A stretch of DNA of 64,000 nucleotides from Maylandia zebra. Lineage: Eukaryota > Chordata > Actinopteri > Cichliformes > Cichlidae. Position 1 is the first letter of the stretch, and each line of letters starts with the position of its first letter. The position numbers and the translations under genes are program-made. This document shows, in pieces, positions 42,287 to 54,620 of the stretch. Where the stretch lies: the NCBI RefSeq assembly GCF_041146795.1, contig NC_135168.1, positions 38,208,370-38,272,369 on the forward strand. Reading direction: 5' to 3'. The notes below the pieces were generated by a model. That model was not told where the DNA came from, ran no database searches, and saw only the letters and a program-made list of their open reading frames with translations.

Positions 42287-45200
42287 AGCATATCCTGCAC
42301 GAGCAATGGTTAATATTTAACCATGTCCTGATTTGAAAGGAAAACACGAGGAAGTAGGTAGATGTGCCAAAAAACAATAGAAAGAGCATCCATGAAGAGG
42401 AGTTGGAACAATAGAATGACAGGGAGGTGAGCGCAATAAGTAAATATGTGAAATTGAAAGAATCCCAGGCAGGTGGAGAAAAAGAGATGAAGAAGGTGGG
42501 TAGGAGGATAGAAAAATAGAAAATGAAAGAAAATCCTCTCACCCACGGTATCTATGTGGGAGCAAATATCAAGCTTTGTGTTGGCATTTTTCAGAACCCA
42601 GTGCCAGGCAGTCAGTCAGGTAGACAGGGCAGCCAGGGAGGCAGGCACTCCCACTCCTCCGTCACATCGCCTCACCTCCTGGGCTGCCCACACCGAGCCG
42701 TGGTGCAATCCCTCCCCATTAGCATACAGGTGTGCTCCCCTGATGGGCGGACCAGGATTAGAAGGTGGGTGATGACAGCTACTGAAGCCTGGATGTTACA
42801 CAATCTGGCAGAGGAGACACGAGGGTGGGAGGGGTAGTGTAATGACACAGAGAAGAAAAAAAGCGGGTCCTGGTTATTTTGGAGCACAGGATCATAGTTT
42901 CATAGTTTTATTCGAGCATGTGGGAAAGTGTGTGTGTGTGTGTGTGTGAAGGGGGGCAATTTTTTATTATGATAAAAATTAGATGTGGCCTGGATGTGTT
43001 ATATACACAGCCAGAGTTGATAATTAAATGGGAGAAGAGCGGAGGCCTGATCGTCTCGGGCAGAGTGACAGGCTGAATATTAGCCCATAGTCACACAGTG
43101 ATGGGGAGAGAAGCTGAGAACATGATAGGAGGCTATTTGATAAATGTCATTTTTCTCTCAAAGTTTTTTTAAAGTGACATCAACAAGAGTATGCCTCCCT
43201 GACCTTTTTTTTTAAACATGTAGAGAGAATTTGGACTAATTGACACGCGTGACAAGCCAAATGGATCTAATGGGATTCTGGAAACTGCCTTTTGCCTTTT
43301 GGGGAAGACATCCAGCAACGTGTGTCTGTTTAAATACTTGACACCGTCACTCTGTGCTCCAGTCATCATAAACCTTGGCTCGCTTACTGAAATCTAACAC
43401 AGCCCATGACAATACAATGCAGAAGATTACAGCACACCACCTGTTGCTACTCTGAAACAGTTATGCCCCCCCTTTTGAGAGGATTTCAGGAATGCCAGTG
43501 TGGAAGGCAGGCTCTGTGTTTAGCGGCGAGACTTTAAGATCACAAGTTTTCTTTTACTATGGGAGCTGACCTACTAAAGCTTTAGGCCCCAGTGATGTTT
43601 GAAAAACAATCTGCTCGCTCTCTCAGTCAGTGCAAGCATCCCTCCTTGTCATATTACCCCGCAGGCTGTGGAGCAGGAATGGCTGTGGTGTATCACGGAG
43701 AAAGAGAGCTGCGGCATCCAATAGCTGCTCCATCTTCATATCCGTCTGCTGCTGCCTCGTGAAGGTGGAAGGTGACAGAGAAACAATTACCAAAAACATC
43801 ACACAGACACCCCCCCTCCCAACCCTGCCATGTGCCCCAGAGGTTGTGTGTGACTCACAGAGGACCCAGCTTGTTTGTTTGATGCTTATGACAAAAGAGC
43901 TGACCCCTGACCTTTCAGCTCCGGATGAGTCACCGGCAGCACACTGAAAGTCGGGGCTTCCCCACACTGTGCAGGAACGGGTAACATTTAAAGGTTGCTA
44001 CAAAACGCTTTCTTGTGCCATAATCCGTGGGTGACCCCAGCATGCTGACAGGACCGATGGATACAAAAAAACAGGTCAGCTCAGTATTCATCATCCACAG
44101 CGAAGAGGTTCTGTTTGATGAAACATTATAGACTCGAGAAGCTTGTGTACATTAGTTTTTCTGATCAAAATAATAATAATTAGTGACTTCTGATTCGACT
44201 GCTTGGAAAAAAATTTATTCAAAGTCATATTGAATTGACAAAAGGCACCTGTTGTGCTGTTATTGACTGTTGTGAGATCTGATCCAAATAACCTTACCAC
44301 AAACTGTACCTGAGATAACAACTGAAGGTAGTTGCTGAGGTTAGCATCTAGACTGCAAATACTTTTTCCTTTCCAGTGTTGGAAATTAAGTAAATACATA
44401 TGATTTCAAAGTTAAGTTTTTTGTATAAACAGTGCACTTTTTACCATGCACTCTATTTTTTTTTTAAAAATGGCAAAACCTTTATTCATTTTTGCTCATT
44501 AATACGTTTAAAATACACCCATCCTCTTCAGTCACTTTATGCCATGCAGTTTGCAGAGAAAGAAACCAGGCAGAAACCAAATTTATTTCAAGTTTACATC
44601 ACACACTGGGTTAAAACTCCTCATTCTGGCTGATTAACTGAGCTGGCTGGAAGTGCTGCTCACAGTGCTGACGTCTTCACATGGGCAGAGAGACAGACAG
44701 GAAGAGACGGGGAGTGAGGGAGGCAGAAAGATGTGGCCTCAGCGTCCAGACTGAAAAGCAACTGATTTGTTTTCTTTAGTGAAGATGTTTGGGCGTGACT
44801 CGTGGCACACGTACTCACAGCAGACAGAAAACAGAGTTGTTTTCATTCCACTAAAAGTCTTCGGCTTTTTGTCAGGAGTCTAAACTTTGCTTTAGTCCGC
44901 AGTCTGACAGGGCTCTTCCCGGCCACATCTGTTTCTGTGGAGGAGACGCTTTATGCAGTGTGGGTTTAATATTGCATCAGACGGCCACACCGTCATCCCG
45001 CTCACTTCTTGGACCTTCACATTTATTGAGAAAATGGCAAAAAAGGGGAGACGGTTTGGTTTTTATCTTCTCCTTTCCGGAACCAAGAGCTAAAAACACA
45101 TTGCCTGAGCTACTGAAAATTTGGTAAACTTACCCTGAAATCACACCCGTCTCTCAAAGGATGACCTCTCTAAACCCATTGTCATGCAAACAGTTAAAGC

Positions 45201-48200
45201 ACACACACACACACAAACCTTTAAGTTATTCTCCAGAGTTTATTTGAGTTTTTGAGTCAGATCAGAAGTTGCCAAGACAAATAGTCTCCTTGAGTCCGAT
45301 GGCCAAAGCTGTTTCCAATAACTTGCTGTGAAGTGAAAATGACAGTCTGAGAGAGAAAGAGAGAGAGTGAGGGAGACGCAGACACATCCGCTCAGGTGAG
45401 AGTTATTTGTTTTTTGTGTCGGAGCAGAAGTGAAGTGAATGAGTGGAGAGGGTGAGAGGCAGGGAGATAAATGAGTGAAGAGAGATACAGGAGCAGAGGA
45501 AGTGATGGAAAAGAAGAGCCAGAAAGCAACAGAGAGTGAAAGCGACTGTTAGTGGGTTGTTGACAGGTGAGCCTGAGGGCAGGCATGACGGGCTGATTCA
45601 GGTAAAGCCCCTCTCCCTCCCCCTTCCCACCTTAACCCCAGCCCTCCCTCCCCCCTCCCATCTATCCCCAGCTGGAGACTGCCGATGTGGGATAGCCTAC
45701 AGGGCTGGGGAGACAGGTCTCCATCAGAAAGCCCCGCAACTCTTTGCAATCACACAATAATCATTTAACTCAGAGTGCCGTGTGTCAACAGGCATGACGG
45801 CTGACGAGGCAGACAGACAAGACGACAAACAACAATAACTGCAGTGGCCGTTGCAGAGAAAAACAAATGAGAAAATAGAAAGAGGGGCGAATGAATAAAT
45901 GAATATCTGTCAGAAGCATTTGGCTTACGGGACAATGGTTTTTTCAGAAGTCTATGCTCGAGGGCCAAATGTCACTTTGGGTCACTTAGACTGAAGATTC
46001 AACAGCACATCTTGTAAACTCAAATCCCGCTGCAGCCGGAGAAGAACACATCTTATGTGATACGTAATTACCGGTAATCTAATTTACACTAATGCTTTAA
46101 ATTATCCATTACAAATTAAGAGGGTCAGAGTTGTCTCCACTTCTCTTTATGAAAGGCCTTGAAAAAGACTGGCGGTGCGGGTTAATGGCGCAACTGGATT
46201 AAGGAGACTAGATTCATACATAATGCAAGCATTTACCTTAATGGGAGAAACGTGACTAGTGAGCCGTGTTTACATTAAAGGAGGGTGAGAGTTCAGCCGA
46301 GCTGAGGGAATATTTTTCTGCCTACGCTGGCGGCAGACAGTGTAATGAATTTTTATAAAGCGCACTGCAAATAAAACTAAAGACACACAAAGGAGATTGC
46401 ATGTTGATGGTTGTCGGGCGATGCTGACAAGGAGAAATGGGTGAGGACGCTGTTGAAACTTGTAGCGGTGCACAGTCTGGAAAGAAAACATCCAGTAGCC
46501 TGACGCTGAACTCCAGATCTTAAAAACAAAACAAAACAAAAAACTTACCCACAACATCGTGGAACAATGGACTTCCATTGAACCTGGGCTTTCACGTGTA
46601 TAAAGAGGAGCGATCAAACAGGAAGTGAAAAGTTTGAAATAGTTTTATTGCCACAAGAACTGCGACAAAGACAAACACGCTCCGTTATTTGTCCTGCAAT
46701 CCGAACACACAAACGCACGTGGCACATCGAACGCAACCTCGTTTACACAGGCGTGATCGTGTCCAAGGGCCGACACGACTACATGTATCCACAAGTGTGT
46801 CGACAGCACACACCCAGCATATAGTCTGACATTCTCCTGGCCACAATACACCACACAATTAAAATAAATCTTGTACGAGGGCCACATGGTGCTGCCTTTC
46901 TTTCTTTTTTTTTCTAACAAGGGAACAACTCCATAGCAACACCAGAGAAATGTTTACTTATGAATATATTTGGATTTGCACTGTCGGAAACATAAACAGG
47001 CTTAGTGTCATAATTTAGTTAGGAACAGGAGTTGTCTTTGTATTGACTTAAAGAGTCAAAGAAAAGAAAATAACGTGAGCTGGAAAGTCATGAACTTCCA
47101 TTTTTCTCGCAGTGGGATTGTGACAGTGTGTGTTCTCATTACGAGCACACCGACAGCCCTCCGTGGGTCTCACTCTCTGAGTTTCTCTCTCCCCCATCTA
47201 TCTCTGCATTCCCAGACAGCTTTAGCAGTTCAAACCCTCGCACTGCGGCATTGTCACACACTACACTGGTTGCCATGGAGAAATAGTCCTCCTGGTCTCC
47301 AAGGTACCCGAGTCTATTGTCTTTGGCTTCTTTATTTAGATGAAAACATGATTTGTTGGAAGGGATCTACTTGTTTTTTCACTGCTTTTCTTTGCTGCTT
47401 TCCCTTTCTTCTTCTTCCTCCTCACGCGCATCAGTGTAACGTTGCATGATGTGCATTGTTTCATCCTTCTTCTTTCCAGGAGTTTGACTACGCGCATGTG
47501 TGCGTCAAGCTCGTCTGATGTTTTGTAGCAATTAATTTCAGTGTGTCTGCATGTCAGCGCCCCAGGAGGGGGGCTGTATAAAAGTTTTCCCCATTGCCAC
47601 AGCTCTTGCCAGGGCTTATAATTGCCTTCTATTACCAGGGCTGGGTGTCACAGTGCCTGCCTGTCTGTCACCAAGAGACTCTCAACTAACGACAGATGAT
47701 GAGGCAAAGGAGTTGGAGTTTTCTTACTGCCGCTCTTTTTGGCAGAAGAGATAATACAGGATATATATATATTAGGCCAGCGGTTCTCAAAGCAGGGGCC
47801 AGGGACTCTCAGAGTTCTGCAAAGCGATTTGGTGTAAATGATCAAATTGGGCTATGATGTTTTAAGTGCAGATAAACACACGTGGACCAATTTATAGCAA
47901 CAACTTGAGCGTACTGCATCCATTATATTTAGCTCCACAAAAAACCTTATACAGCGGTGTCACATCATGTCATGCCATGAATGCAAATAGCTTTGGCAAT
48001 GGCAATGAGAACTACAAAGGGCATTAAATATATGTTCGTAACTGGTTCTTCTTAGAGAGAAACTCACTCTTAGAAATCTGCAGACCACAAAACACAGAAG
48101 ACAGAACCACTGGATTATGAAGTAAGCAAGAAAGTGTGATATGTGTATGCTCCTGGTTGTTGTGTTATGCAAATATATCACCCACAGTGATTTCTGAGAT

Positions 48201-49581
48201 TTTGCTGCTGCAAAAGTTGATTTGGAAACACTTATGTAAAAGCCATGCAGTCAAAAACAACAAGCTTAAGTTTAAAGCAAAAAAAAGAAAGAAAGAAAAA
48301 AGAGTTAAGTGATTCTAATGTGGCTTTAAAAGCAGCTGTGAGAGCTTACAAACACTTACAATCAGCCAGCTTTAACCTTTGACCCTGTTTATTTGCATGT
48401 TTCCAGCTCCACTCGCAGCTGTCACCAAGCTGCTACTTCTGTGCTTGCTTGCAGTGCAGCTGAAAACCAAACAGGAAGTGACATCACATCCGTTGCTCCG
48501 TGAGTGGAGCAAGCGGCTGATGGGTGGAAAGAGGAAGTAGACTGTGTTTCGTTCTCATTCAGTGGCTGTGGCTCAGACGTCCCAGACTCTGTGGTCTTGT
48601 TTAAGGGCAGCCAGACAAATAAAAATATCTAATATAAGTCACTTATCTGCTCAGTCACATAAAGTTTCCCTTTTACTCTCAGATGGCGGTCTTAAAACAC
48701 CACATATAACATTTTTTATAAACATTCAAATCTCCTGAGAAAGACTTTCTTGAGCTGTGACTCACTCATTTCTGGTACTTGCTTTCTTGCATGTTTTATA
48801 AATTACTGACCTTAACTCAGTGTGTTTCCCTCGTCTAACTCAGCCATTCTGTTTTATCACAAACTCAATGAGCAATATTTGCTTTAACTATGAAGTTGAC
48901 ACTTTTAAACCAAAGTTTTTTCAGAAAGTGGAAGTAATTTGGATGGAAGTGTGTGTTTTCCTAATTCTCTTCTGAATCTACTGAATGTAACTCTTAAACG
49001 GAACCTGTTAGTTTACTAATACTCCTACTTTATGTTTTCTCTTTTTTTTTTTTTTCTTCTTTTTTTTTTGTCATGCATGGTGATGCAAAGGTGGAAGGAG
49101 AGGTTTCGGAAACTGTGACGCGGTGCTTCGTCAGCGCAGGGTGCAAACCAGGGTAGGTTACTGTTGTGTGCTGTTGTGGGAGAAGCGTGCAGCGGCTTGT
49201 TGTTCTGGCACGAAGGCTAAGTGCTGAGTGAAGTGGGTGCAGGTGAACATGCTAAGACAAGCCAAGTCAGTGTTTGTCTTGCCTTGCTGACATGTATCAC
49301 GTTTGCACACCTACTGTTTTTTTTCTTTATCAGTTTCTCGTATCTTTCTGTGCTGAAGGATTTAAGCTTCTACTAAGGGGAAAAAAACCCAAACAGCTAA
49401 GAGTAATAAATCTGGATCATATTATAAATAGACTTGGTCTTTTTAATAATTTCAGATAAGGCATGGATGACTCCCTTTCAATCTCTGAATCCTGTAAGTT
49501 TTTGCAAGTGTCTGCCCACCTAAACCTGAACAATCCTCTCTCTAGATTGAGCAGTAGTGTTTCATCATCGATTTGTTGCTT

Positions 49582-49610
49582 TGATGATGATGGTGATGAT
49601 GATGATGATG
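49582..49610. repeat. (GAT)n trinucleotide repeat
   Basis: Short GATGAT array with one interruption; the aspartate-rich frame over it is not a gene. Confidence 0.85.
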
Positions 49611-52600
49611 ACGGTGGTGACGATTATGCGCTGATGATGATAGTCTGACTGGGCTAGGATAGAGCCACAAATAGGCACAAATTGTTTTTAAAAGCTGCCT
49701 TCATTTCTCATTTTCGGAATGGGGAACCAGAGAAAAATGAGTCAGAGCAGATGTGGTGAGCTGCTGAGACAGCAGACGCTGATCTGGGATCAGTTCTACA
49801 TAATGGTTTTATAGGGAAACAGAGTCTATCAGGGTTAAATGAAAAAAAAAAATGGTCCAAAATTTGAGTTCTGCTAAAGGTTGGTGTGTAAAGTGCTAAA
49901 AAAAAAAAATTAGAAAAGGAGATGACCGACTGTGAGAAGAAAAAATAAACCAGGAGTTCTACAGTACAGGCTGTTGGGAAAAATGTCCACATGGACACAC
50001 ACACGCACGATATCACTCATGAGTGAACGAGCCAGCAGGAACAAGGGGAAGCAAGTGGAAGTGAGGGGAGAAGGAGGGGAGGACTGTGGGAAGAGAGGCA
50101 GGAGGGAAAGAAGGTCTGGAGTGAGTCCAGGGGAACTCCAGACTTCTGTTACCCAACATTCTCTCTCAACAGTGGCTGGGAGACTGCTGCTGCTGCTGGT
50201 AGAGAGACACAAGGCCCAGAAAGTGAGCAGCCACACACACATTCAAAATTCACATAAAACCCTTATTCCTGGATACACACATATGCTGCCGTGGCTGTGT
50301 CACCATAGTAACACAGTGACCCCGGCCTTACAGTTGCACTCCCGAGCCTGATCTCCTGCAGGGTTCTGAGGACGGGGTGGAGTAAATCTGTCTATTTTTA
50401 GCTGGCTCACTTTTTTTTGTGCTGGTGACAATAAGACTTTCTCCAAAGTCCGGTTTACTTTACATCAGGCTATCCAAGTTCCATGTACATCCACATGGTG
50501 TGAATTAGGGATGAATGTGGGAAAATGAGAAAATGAAGAGAAGGCAGGAAGTACTAACAGGGGGGGGAAAAAAGAAAGGCAATAGATGTAAACTAGCAGA
50601 CTGAAACTATTAAGACTATTATGTGTTCATATAGTCTTTCAAACAATCTTGATTCTACAATGTGAACAGACCAGCAGTGTACTCTGAGTGTATTTATGTG
50701 TGTGTGTGTATGCGGCGAAACACACCCCCACATGAACGCAGACCAGACTTTGACCAACATGACTCGGCAGCATTTGGGTAATTGCCCCACAGTTGGCTTC
50801 TGCTTCCAGCTACACTGAGCTAGCAGAAGCGGAGTGTAACTTTAGCTGGACTGAAACCCACTCTGGCCCTGGCCGCGGTCCAAGTCCGCCGGTCTGTTTG
50901 TTCAACCCGCCTCATCACAGCCGCACTGATTCTAACTGAATGCCAGCGCACGGAGGTGGGTTAAGCCGAGGCCTCACAATACCCTTGACACAAAGGGTGG
51001 AGAGGAGAGCTGCTCCAGATAATGGGGCTGATATTGATACTGCTCTTTCTTTGCTGATACAGTCCAGGAAGTGATCTGAATATCTTCAGCAGTGTCATGC
51101 CGGTGCAATTTTAACGTTATTTTTTCCCCTTAGTTTGTTTTTTTTCCCCTTCTTCTTTTTTTGTTTTTTTTCCATGTCATGTATTTGTAATTGGTCCCTC
51201 TTCTCTTTCACTTTGCATTTTCCATTCAGCGCCCATTTCTTAGTTCTCCTTTCCTGTGGTGTCAAATCATGAGCCACAAGGTTAAAATAGCCCATCGTAT
51301 GCTATTTTTACACTGACTTATGATGCCAGATTTGACCGATTTTGACGTGGCTGTCATTTCACTTCCTTAAATTCAGCAACTGGTCTTAGGCACATGACCT
51401 GACCCCAGTCATGATACATATCTATGGAATGTGTTGTCTTTGATACGAACAGACTTCACTTCTTGTGTTTTTGTCTGTCTTTGGCACACTTTCATGGCTA
51501 AGCCGTTAAAATGATCAGTGACATCACATCTACGTCAAAACTATGGTCGGTCAGTCTCTTTTCTGGCTAGACATCAGCCATGTGACCGTCATGGTCAGTT
51601 GTGTCTTAGTGGCTAACTGTCCTGACTTCACTAGCTCCTCTCTAATCCTACAGCTTGTTAATTGGTTTAGGCTGTTTCCTTTGTGGCAGACTGCGTCACA
51701 AAGTAAACGTAACCTCAGCCCAGACATAAGTATATTAACATGGTTAAGTAAAAATAGCTACGGGTGGCTAAATAAAACTTCGATGTATGTGGAAGTGAGT
51801 ATTTTGGGCACCTGTGATCTTGTTATTGGCGTTAAATTTAGCTCTGTGGTCCTCAGTGAGGAGTGGAAACAGTGACAGGGACCTGTTTTGCCACAACACA
51901 CTTCCTGTGCACTGTGAGTAGTGAGTAAACCACAACCCAGTGACGCAACGTTCGGAAAAAAAACCAAAAAAAAACAGAGCGAGCAAAAGAAAAAAAAGAA
52001 AGTAACAAAGAAGAGAGGAAAATCAGTAATCAGGAAGTTGTGGCTTCATTTGAAAAAGGAAAATTGTTGACTGAACTGTAAATGGATACTGTAAGTGAAC
52101 TTGTGTGAATTTCCTGTGTGCGGACTTTCCCCTTTCAGATAACACAATGATAAGGTGAGCATAGACCTGAGTATAGGGCTGCTATTATTGCTGTTGCTAA
52201 TGTGCGTGACTGAAGAGTCATATAGTCATATATACACAGGCATATATACACGGGCATATATACACAGGCATACTGGCCTTTTATTTCTCCTTTATATTTT
52301 CGAACTCTTGAGCCGTTGTAGCTCTTCTCACTTCCTGTGGGCTATTCTTTGTGACCTGAGCTACAAACGCAGCACAAAGCCTTTGCAGGACCACAAAAAA
52401 GGGACTTTGTACTATAGACTCAAGCGTGCTGCAGCTTTTCCTGATAATGTATGATAGTGGAGTCTCATATTAGGAGGCAGTCTTCTGAAAATACCCCGTT
52501 CCTATAAAGTGCTTATTTACACGAGTGAATTTATAAGAAAACACTGAGCAAATGTTGCCTATTGTTATGTGATTATGACATTTATATCCATGACCACGAG

Positions 52601-53430
52601 CTGCTAGTCAGAGGAAATGCGAAATGACTGCATGCGAAGATATTTTTGGTTCATTTGTGTCAGTTACCCTAAAAAAGCATAAATGAAGATGCACACTTTT
52701 TTCAGTTTGTGTGGGAGTTGGAACAGTGTAAGCTCGGGAGTATATGTGTGTGTGTGGTTGTTTGTGTGTGTATATTTATGAGTGTGACATAGAGTGTTGG
52801 AAAGAGGCAAATTTATAGCGTGAATTTTCTCTCACTCTCTCAAACAACACTGAAAGTCATGAATCATCTCTGCTGCACAGAGCTAACCACAGGAAGTACC
52901 CATGGAACACACACACTCATATATACATGCACCACTCAGTATACAAAGCACAACCAAATACAGTGAGAATGATCTACTGGAACAAACTACAGGCCAGAAA
53001 TAACCCATAAACACAGACCCATAAACTCTGAATAGTTCAAGAGTATCAATTCGTCAAGTTTGTTTCCAGGGATTTCTTCATATCGATTACAAGTCTCAAC
53101 AACACAAAGCAAGATTTTTCTTTTAAACGGGCACCAAATCTTGTAGATCAATAAGCTTTTGTCGAGACCTCATCACAACATCTCGGCCGTTTCCTGCAAA
53201 AGACAAGGTTTCCATGGTGACCCCTACACACTTGGGAAGTACAGTATGAAAGAAATAGGAAAGTGTGTGTGTGTAGCTTGTGGGAGACAGGGAGAAAGAA
53301 AGCCAGTGCCAAGCCTTGACCCCTGAAGTCTCTCTTTTTGTGTATGCTTGTTTGGTACACTGCAATATAACAGAATAGTGGCTCATTATTCCTGCTGTAT
53401 GAGCCTGGTCCTTGGAGGAGCAGTACAGGC

Positions 53431-53899
53431 TAGAGATGGCACGATACCACTTTTTTATGTCCGATAACGATACCGATATCATAAATTTGGATATCTGCCG
53501 ATACCGATATGAATCCGATATAGTGTTTTTTAATCAACAAAACTGTTTTTAAAATATCTTTCTGCATTTTGTATAAGTTCATACTCAAGTTTAAAACAAC
53601 AACTACACTAAAGCTATTCTGTTATACCTGTATGCAAAAAAAAAAGAATATTTCATAGTTCAGCAATACTGATCAATCTAATAAACTTAAACCTACACCA
53701 TCCTCCCTATTCTGGTATTTTAAAGAGTACTTAGCATAAATATTAAGCAACCTAACTAATAGGGTTCCAACTCCCAGCAACAACAAAAATAAATAAATAA
53801 AAAATAGGGACCCACCCCTCACGCTCCGATATCCGATCCAGTAATTTAGGTCAGTATCGGACCGATACCGATACGTAATATCGGATCGGTCCATCTCTA
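53431..53899. mobile_element. hAT-type MITE with 8-bp target duplication
   Basis: A 469-bp element flanked by identical 8-mers GTACAGGC (53423-53430 and 53900-53907). Termini are TAGAGATGG and its exact inverse CCATCTCTA. Multiple subterminal CCGATA/CGATACCGATA motifs point inward at both ends, as expected for transposase binding sites. An 8-bp duplication is the mark of the hAT superfamily. The interior has no transposase, so it is non-autonomous. Confidence 0.85.
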
Positions 53900-54399
53900 G
53901 TACAGGCACACGAATGGACGCCGTACAAATCACGTTGAGCACCATCATTTTGCCTTTCTGTTTCTGTTGGTATCAGTCAGGAGCCTTGGGAGCTGAAAAA
54001 TGAACCAGAGAAGGAAGAGCAAGGAATGCAGTTCCCCAACTGACCACATGAGGCTGGCTGCACATGTCAGTAGCCAACTTTACAGCAGAAATAAACATGT
54101 TTACAGCCAGCTACACAAATAGTTTGGTCTATAAAGCATGTAAAGCATGACCCACCTATCTGCATTTTATTAAGGCTTAGCATGACAGGCTGTACTGACA
54201 GGTGGGTGTATCTGCTACCTATTGGCTAATCTTTATCTTAGCTATTTCCTGCACTAGACCTGTTGACCATGTTTTAAGATTTTGATTACTTAGGAAGCAT
54301 TTTTATAAATATTAGGTAATCTAATACTAAAAGTAGGAAATCTGTGCTCTGGTTTGTTAGGGGACATTCTAGTATTTTAGTTGTAAGCTAATTAGCAGG

Positions 54400-54620
54400 A
54401 GCGGTAGTTGGCACTGTGGCCTCATAGCAAGAAGATCTTAGCCTGTTCTCTTCATGTCTGCATGGGTTCTCCATGCAGTTAGTGGGGTTAGTTTAACAGT
54501 TAAATGGGCTGTTAGTGTGAGTGGGGGTATGAATGGTTGTCTGTCTGTGTTAGCCCTGCGGCAGACTGGTGAACGGTGCAGGGTATACCTGTAATTCTGA
54601 TTAGGATAAGCAGAAAAAAC
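54400..54620 (+). repeat. Degenerate copy of a widespread teleost interspersed repeat
   Basis: Anchors in order: GGCACTGTGGCCTCA, TCTGCATGGGTTCTC, TGAATGGTTGTCTGTCTGTG, TAGCCCTGCGGCAGACTGG and GGATAAGCAGAAA. This order is familiar from a very common fish repeat. The middle part is missing or mutated, so the copy is old. Confidence 0.6.

Larger units (their letters stand above)
40638..53430. other. Gene-poor region upstream of EGR1
   Basis: No protein-coding gene recognised. Contents include a compound CT/CACT/CA microsatellite (42200-42284), (TG)n at about 42930-42947, a homeodomain-site cluster with the palindrome ATTACCGGTAAT (46067-46078), a GAT repeat (49582-49610) and a short 16-bp tandem array at about 52230-52272. 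Much of this could be long-range regulatory DNA, but conservation cannot be judged from one sequence. Confidence 0.5.

Noticed and set aside
47778-47790. CAGCGGTTCTCAA, resembling a Charlie-type hAT end
   Set aside because: No opposite terminus or target duplication found; a similar lone string occurs near 62027.
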